A DNA stretch of 5,827 nucleotides, taken from the NCBI GenBank assembly GCA_016928125.1, contig JAFGLK010000484.1:1-5827 (forward strand), given 5' to 3'. The position numbers and the translations under genes were made by a program. Shown here piece after piece: positions 1 through 5,570 of this stretch. The notes under the pieces were generated by a model that worked only from the letters and a program-made list of their open reading frames with translations, ran no database searches and was not told the DNA's origin. Within the stretch, counting starts at the first letter, position 1. Each line of letters begins with the position of its first letter. The stretch comes from Anaerolineae bacterium. Lineage in GTDB: Bacteria; Chloroflexota; Anaerolineae; UBA1429.

Positions 1-402
1 AAGCCACAGATTGCGATCCAATCGAAACATCGGCAGGCCCATCAGCAGGACGGCGCCGAAGAACAGCGTCAGGTAAGGGATGAGAATGGCCGGGCGCGCC
101 GGAGATCGGAACTCCACCTGCCAGACATACTGCACCCCGACCATCAGCGCAACAAAGGCCAGGTAGGTGGCCGGCCCTGCCCGGTGGAGCCAACCGGCCC
201 GCGCCCGCCAAAACGCAATCAGCGCCAGGGCTGCCGGCAGCGCGAGCGCGATGATCCCATAGCCCAGGCGATGATTGATCGCCATGCGGCCCGTGAGCAC
301 GCGCGAGACGAACCCCGCCGCCTGCAGTAGGTTGACGGCGTTGACCACGCCCCATACGGTGAGCGCCGCCCACCAGGAATAGACCCCGGTTCGAGCCGCC
401 AT
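1..402 (-). CDS. Four-helix integral membrane protein of unknown function, C-terminus cut by the window edge
   Basis: The reading frame is open for 134 codons from an ATG at 402 to the left edge, so the C-terminus is missing. The start is supported by GGAGGG (410-415), 7 nt before the ATG. The residues form four hydrophobic segments, roughly 9-30, 47-65, 78-96 and 105-125. They are joined by short loops carrying Arg/His (SRVLTGR, WRARAGWLHRAG, EFRSPARP), and a basic stretch follows the last helix (MFRLDRN). Trp and Tyr sit at helix ends, as is usual for inner-membrane proteins. I do not recognise the family and assign no function. It follows the GyrI-like gene by 47 nt on the same strand with no terminator visible between them, so it is probably the third gene of that unit. 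That it is a membrane protein is fairly certain; its role is unknown. Confidence 0.8.
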   Translation of the reverse strand, partial: MAARTGVYSWWAALTVWGVVNAVNLLQAAGFVSRVLTGRMAINHRLGYGIIALALPAALALIAFWRARAGWLHRAGPATYLAFVALMVGVQYVWQVEFRSPARPAILIPYLTLFFGAVLLMGLPMFRLDRNLWL

Positions 403-449
403 CTTGCGTCCCTCCGGATGGCTGCCCGGCATCCCCAAGCGAGCTGGGC

Positions 450-905
450 TCATCGATCCTTGATGGGGAGCCAGATCTTTATCGAAGGATCGCCGCTCGC
501 CATGCCCGGCGGAAAGTAGTCAAAACCCAGGGCGGATGTGTCCTGGGTGTACCTCGAGGACGGGAGCCACTCGTCCCAGATTCGGCCGTACGTAGCGCCG
601 AGTTTGGGGAAGGAGCAGGTGAACACAGCGTACAGCGCCGCGGGCACCTGCCGCACGTGCAGGCCCTGAGGGATCTCCAACGTCTCGCGGACAGCCATGC
701 CCGCGAGATAGTCCAGTGGCTGGGTGTGGTCGCTGTCCAGATAGACGCCATAGTATCCCTCGCCGGCGCTCAGCGCAGCGATGCGGTCCTGGAAGGCCAC
801 GAACACTTTTTCCCACAGGGGGCCGAAATCCTCGGCCGCGCTGGCAAAGTGTCCGATGACGCCCATGACGGTGAAAGCCTCTCGACGGATGATCTTGGGT
901 TCCAT
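450..905 (-). CDS. GyrI-like / AraC effector-binding-domain protein, stand-alone
   Basis: A 151-aa protein that matches the small-molecule-binding fold shared by GyrI, the Rob C-terminus and the BmrR ligand domain. The family pattern runs throughout: an N-terminal 'EPKIIRREAFTVMGV' strand (2-16), then LWEKVFVAFQDRI (30-42), YYGVY (51-55), LDYLAGMAV (64-72), IPQGLHVRQVPAALYAVF (78-95), TYGRIWDEWLP (105-115) and a closing IKIWLPIK (142-149). There is no DNA-binding domain, so it is not a complete AraC or MerR regulator. Members of this family bind hydrophobic or cationic ligands; some protect gyrase or hydrolyse cyclopropanoid toxins. The family usually has Glu in an FE.Y motif near the C-terminus, and here the segment reads GFDYFPP with Asp129 at that place. 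The soluble sequence has no signal peptide. The ATG at 905 is preferred over an upstream start at 1103 because it has an AGGAGG and begins where homology begins; the longer version would overlap the upstream gene. Confidence 0.85.
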   Translation of the reverse strand: MEPKIIRREAFTVMGVIGHFASAAEDFGPLWEKVFVAFQDRIAALSAGEGYYGVYLDSDHTQPLDYLAGMAVRETLEIPQGLHVRQVPAALYAVFTCSFPKLGATYGRIWDEWLPSSRYTQDTSALGFDYFPPGMASGDPSIKIWLPIKDR

Positions 906-909
906 GGGG

Positions 910-915
910 CCTCCT
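910..915 (-). promoter_or_regulatory. Ribosome binding site of the GyrI-like gene
   Basis: AGGAGG on the minus strand ends 4 nt before the ATG at 905. The spacing is short but workable. This site decides the 151-aa start against a 217-aa alternative whose extra residues are low-complexity Arg/Pro/Gly with no family similarity. Confidence 0.7.
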
Positions 916-1009
916 CTCAGCTCGGCTGGTGGGTGTGGCCCAGGACGATGCCTCACCCTAACCGTCTCGTGGCGCGCAACGGCTCCTCGGGCTGCGATGG
1001 CGCCCCTGG

Positions 1010-2065
1010 TCAAGACCTCGTCCGCTCCAAGTCTCCAGCTTTGATCGCGCGCGCGATGTGTCCCAGGAGGCGGGGGATCTCCTGGACGACCCAGTCGCAC
1101 CACACGGAAAAAAGCTCGTCATCACGGCGTCTAAGGAATTGGGCCACCAGCCAGGGGACCGTCGCCATCTCATCCAGCAGGGCCTCGTGGCGAACCGCGA
1201 TCCAGAAGGGATCACGCGGCAAGTGGATGCCGTGCCTCGCCAGCTCGTCCAGATAGGTGCTCACGAGCACGTCGCAAAGCCCCTGCTCCCCCTGGGCCAG
1301 CAGTCCCCCCGCCGCCCGAAAGTCCTCCTGCGGCGCGCCGACCCGCGCGGTCTCCCAATCCACGGCCACCTGCGGATAGCCCGCCTCCGTCTCGCGCCAC
1401 ATGATCTCGGGCGGGTGGAATGACTTGTGGATCAGGCAACGGTCGGGCGGGGGCTCTGTCGGCAGCCGCTCGCGGTGCACGTGCTCCAGAGCGGGCCGCA
1501 GCTCCTCCAGGGCCTGGCCTGCGATCTGATCGAGCGCAAGCCGGTCCGCCTCCGCCAAGGAACTCAGGAATACTCGTAGCTTCTGGGCCGCAGTCCAGGC
1601 CCGCTCAGGCGGACGTTCCAGGTGGAAGAGCGCCGGTAAATCATCCGTGTGGTCCCAGAAGGCGGCGTGAATGCGCGCGAGCAGCAAGCCGCACTGCTCC
1701 CAGAACTGAGTCTGTCCGCCCAGAGGCCGTGCGACGCAGCGCTCCATCAAGATCCAGTACTCCCCGTTTTCCTCGTCGTAGATGCTGTGATAGAGCCGCG
1801 GCAGGGGAAAGTCGGGATAGTCGGCGAGGAAGCGGTAGACCAGCACCTCGCGCCTGGCGTGTGCGCCGAGGCGCTTGACGACAAAAGACCCGCGCCAGTC
1901 GCCGACGGTCACGGTGAGCAGCTTGAGGCCGGGGTTCGACCAGTGAAAGCCCGGCTCGTCGCGCAGCCCCTCGACCTCGATCCGGTCGATGGGCTGGGTG
2001 ATGCCTTGGCGCGCCAGGGTCGCGGACAGCACTGGCCCCAGCGTCGGGTCACGCCATTCCGTCAT
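1010..2065 (-). CDS. Aminoglycoside phosphotransferase (APH)-fold protein lacking the catalytic Asp
   Basis: A 351-aa protein with the layout of the APH/choline-kinase-like family. The N-lobe has a nucleotide-contacting Lys in SFVVKRLG (Lys64) and a following acidic residue in RREVLVYRFL (Glu73). The hinge region is ILMERCVARPL (105-115). The C-lobe loop corresponding to the family's HGDxHPxN reads HKSFHPPE (213-220). His213 is kept, but the catalytic Asp is Ser215 and the Mg-binding Asn is Glu220. The second metal-binding Asp is kept in VAVDWETARVGAP (Asp236). Family members phosphorylate aminoglycosides, sugars, choline or other small molecules in the cytoplasm; this one may bind ATP but transfer phosphate poorly or not at all. 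Start: the ATG at 2065 has AGGG 10 nt upstream. A GTG at 2074 in the same frame, adding Met-Ala-His, is possible but lacks a well-spaced site. It is the first gene after the promoter at 2175-2203; the next gene follows after 104 nt. Confidence 0.85.
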   Translation of the reverse strand: MTEWRDPTLGPVLSATLARQGITQPIDRIEVEGLRDEPGFHWSNPGLKLLTVTVGDWRGSFVVKRLGAHARREVLVYRFLADYPDFPLPRLYHSIYDEENGEYWILMERCVARPLGGQTQFWEQCGLLLARIHAAFWDHTDDLPALFHLERPPERAWTAAQKLRVFLSSLAEADRLALDQIAGQALEELRPALEHVHRERLPTEPPPDRCLIHKSFHPPEIMWRETEAGYPQVAVDWETARVGAPQEDFRAAGGLLAQGEQGLCDVLVSTYLDELARHGIHLPRDPFWIAVRHEALLDEMATVPWLVAQFLRRRDDELFSVWCDWVVQEIPRLLGHIARAIKAGDLERTRS

Positions 2066-2174
2066 ATGCGCCACGCCCTGTCACGTGTGCTCCCTCACTC
2101 TCTCGTGATCCTTCCACCGCGCGGCGTTGGCTGCTCGGGGAGAGCATCCCGCTGAAGGCGACTCGCCCGTGGGG

Positions 2175-2203
2175 AATATGAATCCAGAAACGTAGCCTGT
2201 CAA
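2175..2203 (-). promoter_or_regulatory. Sigma-70-type promoter for the phosphotransferase-like / GyrI-like / membrane protein unit
   Basis: On the minus strand, a perfect -35 TTGACA (2198-2203) is followed by a 17-nt spacer and CATATT (2175-2180), which matches four of six bases of the -10 consensus. Transcription would begin near 2168, giving a leader of about 100 nt before the ATG at 2065. The -35 box lies 22 nt past the stop of the nitroreductase gene on the same strand, so the downstream genes need not depend on read-through. The leader contains a small inverted repeat, TGCTC-N5-GAGCA (2132-2146), of uncertain meaning. Confidence 0.65.
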
Positions 2204-2225
2204 GACGCGTGAGGACGGTCAGACG

Positions 2226-2747
2226 TCACCAACCATCGGTGTGCACCCGGCTGGGGTCGTACTGGGTGCGGGGTGGCTTTGCCTCCGCCGGATAGCCCAC
2301 CGGCACAAAGCAGAGGGGCACGATGGTCTCAGGCAAACCTAGCACCTGACGCGTCGCCTCCACGCGCTCCATCACAGGATAGACGCCGCACCAGACGGCG
2401 CCCAGTCCCAAGCCCACCGCCGCCAGCAGCAGGTTCTCGGTGGCCGCCGACACGTCTTGGATCCAGAACTCGGTCTTGCCTGGGAAGCCGCGCTCGGGCT
2501 CGCCACAGGGCACGATGCACACGGGCGCTTGCGGCAGCATCTTGGCATAGGGATGCAGCGCCGCCAGTCGGCGCCGCAGCTCTGCATCGCGGACGACGAC
2601 GAAATGCCACGGCTTGCGGTCGCCGGCCGACGGGGCCGACATGGCCGCCTGCAACAGCCGCTCGACCTGCGCCTGGGTCACGGGGCGGGCATCAAAGCGG
2701 CGGATGCTGCGTCGCGCGAAGAGATCGGGGACGGTCAATGGTTCCAT
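2226..2747 (-). CDS. Nitroreductase family protein (FMN-dependent oxidoreductase)
   Basis: A 173-aa protein of the nitroreductase fold, cytoplasmic and probably dimeric, with FMN bound between the subunits. Family reactions reduce nitroaromatics, quinones or flavin-linked substrates with NAD(P)H; the natural substrate is unknown. Visible motifs are RRSIRRF (12-18, FMN phosphate contact), APSAGDRKPWHFVVV (38-52, where the usual family form has Asn rather than Asp43), ENLLLAAVGLGLGAVWCGVYP (104-124, the helix and Gly-rich strand) and VPVGYPAEAKPPR (148-160, C-terminal FMN/dimer segment). The length is at the short end of the family, as in its minimal members. The ATG at 2747 has a strong GGGAGGTG (2751-2758) 3 nt upstream. 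A longer frame opening at 2831 is excluded because that start would lie upstream of the -35 box of the gene's own promoter. It is divergent from the PLP enzyme. Confidence 0.9.
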   Translation of the reverse strand: MEPLTVPDLFARRSIRRFDARPVTQAQVERLLQAAMSAPSAGDRKPWHFVVVRDAELRRRLAALHPYAKMLPQAPVCIVPCGEPERGFPGKTEFWIQDVSAATENLLLAAVGLGLGAVWCGVYPVMERVEATRQVLGLPETIVPLCFVPVGYPAEAKPPRTQYDPSRVHTDGW

Positions 2748-2765
2748 GCTCACCTCCCTATGGTA

Positions 2766-2780
2766 GAGCGCTTGACGCTC
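2766..2780 (-). repeat. Small inverted repeat in the nitroreductase leader
   Basis: GAGCG and CGCTC are perfect complements separated by CTTGA on the plus strand. In the nitroreductase leader RNA they would form a 5-bp hairpin that ends about 8 nt before the ribosome binding site. The arms are short, so this could be chance in GC-rich DNA. A role in translation or in operator binding is only a possibility. Confidence 0.3.
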
Positions 2781-2786
2781 ACGGCC

Positions 2787-2799
2787 CATGTGAGACATG
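2787..2799. promoter_or_regulatory. Operator-like inverted repeat at the nitroreductase transcription start
   Basis: CATGT-GAG-ACATG is a perfect 5+5 inverted repeat. It abuts the -10 box of the nitroreductase promoter and covers the predicted start of transcription near 2793. A second pair, CTCAC-N7-GTGAG (2778-2794), overlaps it. This is where a dimeric repressor would sit. No regulator gene for it is identified in the window, and the match is short enough to arise by chance. Confidence 0.35.
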
Positions 2800-2827
2800 A
2801 GGATACCCCGGCACCCGCGCCTGTCAA
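2800..2827 (-). promoter_or_regulatory. Sigma-70-type promoter of the nitroreductase gene
   Basis: On the minus strand, a perfect TTGACA (2822-2827) is followed by a 16-nt spacer and TATCCT (2800-2805), with four of six -10 matches including the invariant TA...T. The predicted transcript starts near 2793, giving a leader of about 46 nt that carries the ribosome binding site. It rules out the upstream start codon at 2831 for the nitroreductase. Confidence 0.65.
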
Positions 2828-2856
2828 GCAAGGCAATGATCCTCTACCGCCTGGCC

Positions 2857-2886
2857 TTGGTGCCGCCGCCGGTCTTCGCCTATACT
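2857..2886 (+). promoter_or_regulatory. Promoter of the PLP-dependent Cys/Met-metabolism enzyme
   Basis: A good -10 box, TATACT (2881-2886, five of six), is preceded at 18 nt by a weak -35, TTGGTG (2857-2862). Transcription would start near 2893, leaving a leader of only about 33 nt. That is too short for a SAM riboswitch, so no riboswitch control is expected from this promoter. It runs back to back with the nitroreductase promoter, with 29 bp between the two -35 boxes. Confidence 0.5.
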
Positions 2887-2925
2887 GCCTGCGTTTGCAG
2901 TCCACGTCCTGCGGAGGAAAGCGAC

Positions 2926-4119
2926 ATGAGCCAGAGCATCTACACCCAGGCGGTCCACGCTGGAGAGCGCGCGCCCAAGCCAAAGTTCACGCCGGTCAGC
3001 TCGCCCATCTATCCCTCGGTGGCCTATGCCTATGATGCCATGGACGACCTGGACGCCATCTTTGGCGGGGCACTGGAAGGCTATGTCTACCAGCGCTATG
3101 GCAACCCCACGGTCAGCGCCTTCGAGCAGGCTATGGCCACGTTGGAGGGCACGGAGGAGGCCGTCGCGTTCGCCTCGGGCATGGCGGCGGTGCATGCCGC
3201 GCTGTTGGGCGCTGGCGCGCGGGCGGGGACCACGGTCGTGTCGGCGGCCGATGTCTATGGCGCCACCTATGCCCTGCAGGAGCAACTGCTTGCCCAACTG
3301 GGCGTGCGCGTGCGCTTTGTGGATATCACCAACCTGGAGGCCGTTGCTGCGGCCGTGGAGCAAGAACGGCCTGCATCCGTGATCTGCGAGATTCTCTCGA
3401 ACCCGCTGCTGCGGGTGGCCGACGTGCCCGCCCTCGTCGAGATCGCCCATGGCGCGGGAGCCGCGCTCATCGTGGATAGCACCTTTGCCACGCCGTATCT
3501 TCTCCGGTCGGCGACCTTGGGCGTGGACTATGTGGTGCACTCGGCGACCAAATACCTGGGCGGCCACGGCGATGTGATGGCTGGCCTGGTGGCTTGCTCC
3601 CGCGATCGGGCCCAGGATCTGCGCGACCGCCAGAAGCTGCTGGGCGCCAATCTCAGCCCGCAGGTGGCCTGGCTGGCGCTGCGCGGCCTCAAGACGCTGC
3701 CCTTGCGCATGCGCCAGCATTGCCAGAACGCCCAGACGGTCGCGCAGTGGCTGGCGAGCCACCCGCTTATCCGTCAGGTGAACTACCCCGGCCTGCCGAG
3801 CCACCCGGGTCACGCTGTAGCGCGGCGCATGTTCGGGGATCGAGGCTATGGCGGCATGCTGAGCTACGATATCCGCGGCGCCGACCGGCAGGCTGTGTTC
3901 CGCTTCATGGAGGCGCTGAGACTGGTCATCCCGGCCACGACGCTGGGCGACGTCTACAGCCTGGTGCTCTATCCGGCCCATTCCTCCCACCGCGCTGTGC
4001 CGCCCGAGGTGCGCGCCCAACTGGGCATCGGCGAGGGGTTGGTGCGCATGAGCACGGGGATCGAGGATGTGCGCGACATCGTAGGCGACCTATCCCAAGC
4101 CCTGGAGGCGATTGGCTGA
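2926..4119 (+). CDS. PLP-dependent trans-sulfuration enzyme family protein (cystathionine gamma-synthase / gamma-lyase / O-acetylhomoserine sulfhydrylase type)
   Basis: A complete 397-aa member of the Cys/Met-metabolism PLP family, the usual length. The key residues are present: Tyr55 and Arg57 in YVYQRYGNPT (phosphate contacts from the partner subunit), SGMAAVHA (84-91), Tyr111 in DVYGATY (stacks on PLP), Asp184 in VDSTFATP (pyridine nitrogen), the PLP lysine Lys209 in HSATKYLGGHGDV, and Arg374 in LVRMSTGIED (substrate carboxylate). It acts in the cytoplasm on cysteine, homocysteine, methionine or activated homoserine. The exact reaction cannot be fixed: YGATYAL has neither the Cys of typical methionine gamma-lyases nor the YGGT.R of many cystathionine enzymes. 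The ATG at 2926 has GGAGG 8 nt upstream and starts at the conserved N-terminus (IYTQAVHAGE). An upstream in-frame start at 2797 would precede the promoter. No other sulfur-metabolism gene is adjacent. Confidence 0.92.
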   Translation: MSQSIYTQAVHAGERAPKPKFTPVSSPIYPSVAYAYDAMDDLDAIFGGALEGYVYQRYGNPTVSAFEQAMATLEGTEEAVAFASGMAAVHAALLGAGARAGTTVVSAADVYGATYALQEQLLAQLGVRVRFVDITNLEAVAAAVEQERPASVICEILSNPLLRVADVPALVEIAHGAGAALIVDSTFATPYLLRSATLGVDYVVHSATKYLGGHGDVMAGLVACSRDRAQDLRDRQKLLGANLSPQVAWLALRGLKTLPLRMRQHCQNAQTVAQWLASHPLIRQVNYPGLPSHPGHAVARRMFGDRGYGGMLSYDIRGADRQAVFRFMEALRLVIPATTLGDVYSLVLYPAHSSHRAVPPEVRAQLGIGEGLVRMSTGIEDVRDIVGDLSQALEAIG

Positions 4120-4137
4120 GACGGCCCCTGTTCACAG

Positions 4138-4161
4138 GGCTCAGGCAGCGGCCGCTGAGCC
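4138..4161. terminator. Possible transcription terminator hairpin after the PLP enzyme gene
   Basis: GGCTCAG (4138-4144) and CTGAGCC (4155-4161) form a perfect 7-bp stem with a 10-nt loop, 18 nt after the stop codon of the PLP enzyme. An overlapping hairpin, CCCTG-TTCA-CAGGG, lies just before it. Neither is followed by a run of T on either strand, so a classical intrinsic terminator is not proven. The position between two converging genes favours a role in ending transcription. Confidence 0.4.
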
Positions 4162-4188
4162 CCGCGAACCGGGTCGTTGGGCGGGTTC

Positions 4189-4231
4189 CTCAAGCATGCG
4201 TCGGTCACAGGCGGCAACCGGGCGCCTTGAG
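4189..4231 (-). terminator. Possible stem-loop following the enolase-superfamily gene
   Basis: CTCAAG (4189-4194) pairs with CTTGAG (4226-4231). It starts 2 nt after the TAG stop of the minus-strand gene and encloses a second inverted pair, AGGCG...CGCCT. The loop is long and there is no T tract. It may help end the minus-strand transcript or protect its 3' end; the evidence is positional only. Confidence 0.3.
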
Positions 4232-4233
4232 TG

Positions 4234-5373
4234 CTAGCTGAACGTATGCACCACCCCGCGTGAGTATTTGACCACCTTGTCCGGATCCAGATGCAGCCCC
4301 AGCCCGGGCGCTATCGGGATCGGCAGGTAGCCCTCCGTATCCAGCTTGGGCGGTTCCACGGATAGGTCATCTATGTAGGGCGACGGCGTGATGAACTCCA
4401 CGTACTTGGCGTCGGGCATGGCCGCCGCCAGATGGAGATCGGCGTGCAGGCCCACCACCGTGTTCCAGCCGTGGCTGACCATGGTGACGTTGTGATCGTA
4501 GGCCATCCAGGCGATGCGGCGAGATTCAGACAGCCCGCCCACCTTGGTGCTGTCGGGCTGGACGATGTCCACCGCGTGGCCCACGATCCAGGGGATGAAC
4601 GACTGGCGCCGGGTGAGCACTTCGCAACTGGTGATGGGCAGCGGCGCGTGCTCGCGCAGCGTCTTGAACCCCTCGATGTCGTCAGGGCGTAGCGCCTCCT
4701 CGAACCAGGCCACGCCATAGTCGGCCAGCATGTGAGCGGTCTCCAGCGCCCATTTGTACTCGTGGGGCCAGAACTGGCCGCTGCCGCCCGCATCGACCAT
4801 CAGCTCGATCTCGTCGCCGACGGCGTCGCGAGCCGTATCGACCAGCAGCTCGTCGCGCGCGTTGCCCTCCAGGCCAAAGCCGCCCCAGCCCAGCTTGATG
4901 GCCCGAAAGCCCCGCCCCACAAGCCCCTGCAGCGTCTCGCGAAATGCCTCGGGCGGCCAGCCAAAGATGATCGAGGCGTAGGGCCTGATGCGCTCGCGGT
5001 AGGTGCCGCCCAGCAGGCGCCCCACCGGCTGGCCGCAGGCCTGTCCCAGAAGGTCCCACAGGGCGATGTCTACGCCGCTGATGGCGTGGGTGACCGCGCC
5101 GCCGCGCCCCTGCCAGAAGGTCATCTGGTGCAGCTTTTCCGAGACCCGCTCCGGCTCGATGGCCGACTCGCCGATCAGGTGCGGCCGCAAGAGCTGCAGA
5201 GAGGCGTTCACCAGGGCCGCGCTCGTGTAGCAACTCCCCAGGCCCACCAGACCGGCGTCCGTCTCCACCTCCACGAGCGTGTGGAGATTGTCCTCGGGCT
5301 CTGTCTCATGATCCCAACCGCTGATGGGTGTCTCGCCCATGAGCGGTATGCTGCGAATCTCACGTATCTTCAT
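4234..5373 (-). CDS. Enolase-superfamily protein, mandelate racemase / muconate lactonizing enzyme type
   Basis: A complete 379-aa protein with an N-terminal capping domain (1 to about 125) and a C-terminal barrel. Likely metal ligands are Asp194 (LMVDAGGSG), Glu225 (WFEEAL) and Glu251 (SCEVL). The mandelate-racemase His-Asp pair is present as Asp274 (QPDSTKVGG) and His301 (VSHGW), 27 residues apart as in mandelate racemase (D270/H297). A late Glu326 (YVEF) fits the usual final carboxylate. The other catalytic face usually has KxK; here AIKLGWGG gives Lys160 and Gly162, so one Lys is missing. Such enzymes abstract a proton next to a carboxylate and then racemise or dehydrate; many act on sugar acids. 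The substrate cannot be named. The ATG at 5373 has GGGAGGTG close upstream. It converges with the PLP enzyme, and no sugar-acid pathway gene or transporter is visible beside it. Confidence 0.9.
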   Translation of the reverse strand: MKIREIRSIPLMGETPISGWDHETEPEDNLHTLVEVETDAGLVGLGSCYTSAALVNASLQLLRPHLIGESAIEPERVSEKLHQMTFWQGRGGAVTHAISGVDIALWDLLGQACGQPVGRLLGGTYRERIRPYASIIFGWPPEAFRETLQGLVGRGFRAIKLGWGGFGLEGNARDELLVDTARDAVGDEIELMVDAGGSGQFWPHEYKWALETAHMLADYGVAWFEEALRPDDIEGFKTLREHAPLPITSCEVLTRRQSFIPWIVGHAVDIVQPDSTKVGGLSESRRIAWMAYDHNVTMVSHGWNTVVGLHADLHLAAAMPDAKYVEFITPSPYIDDLSVEPPKLDTEGYLPIPIAPGLGLHLDPDKVVKYSRGVVHTFS

Positions 5374-5479
5374 CGCACCTCCCTCTGCGTCGATGACGAC
5401 GTCGCGCGCACGACCTCACCTGAGGCGCGAAGGCCGGCCCACATCCGATCGCCTGCGCCTGAGCGCCCGTCACGGCGCC

Positions 5480-5509
5480 ATTCTACACCTGCGCGGGGCG
5501 TCCGTCCAA
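5480..5509 (-). promoter_or_regulatory. Probable promoter of the enolase-superfamily gene
   Basis: On the minus strand, TAGAAT (5480-5485) matches five of six -10 bases. TTGGAC (5504-5509) is a partial -35 at an 18-nt spacing. The transcript would start near 5473 with a leader of about 100 nt. That leader contains a near-palindrome, CCTCA-CC-TGAGG (5414-5425), which could be an operator or chance. Confidence 0.4.
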
Positions 5510-5564
5510 GCGCCATGCAGCCTGGCGGCCGCGGGCGGAACCCCGGGTCGGCCTCGTACGTCCA

Positions 5565-5570
5565 TATAAG
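5565..5570 (+). promoter_or_regulatory. Possible -10 box of the LysM protein gene
   Basis: TATAAG matches five of six -10 bases and sits in the only AT-rich spot of a GC-rich intergenic region, about 40 nt before the start codon. No recognisable -35 box lies 16-19 nt upstream. The promoter may therefore rely on an activator or another sigma factor, or the match may be chance. Confidence 0.3.

Noticed and set aside
906..1103. 66-residue N-terminal extension of the GyrI-like protein
   Set aside because: It would overlap the phosphotransferase-like gene, is Arg/Pro/Gly-rich, and is contradicted by the AGGAGG just before the ATG at 905.
657..1256. Plus-strand open frames across the GyrI-like and phosphotransferase-like genes
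   Set aside because: They cross two well-supported minus-strand genes and have no ribosome binding site or family similarity.
2748..2831. Longer start for the nitroreductase
   Set aside because: The codon at 2831 lies upstream of the -35 box of the gene's own promoter, and the strong ribosome binding site points to 2747.
2893..2925. Riboswitch such as a SAM-sensing leader before the PLP enzyme
   Set aside because: The predicted leader is about 33 nt and has no conserved riboswitch core.
2824..4020. 398-codon open frame on the minus strand opposite the PLP enzyme
   Set aside because: It is antisense to a gene with every expected PLP-family residue, its product is His/Arg/Ala/Gly-rich without a recognisable domain, and long antisense frames are normal at this GC content.
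4147..4156. NotI-type palindrome AGCGGCCGCT as a cloning scar or origin element
   Set aside because: Such palindromes are frequent in GC-rich genomes; another GCGGCCGC-like stretch occurs near 5526. It is better explained as part of a stem-loop.
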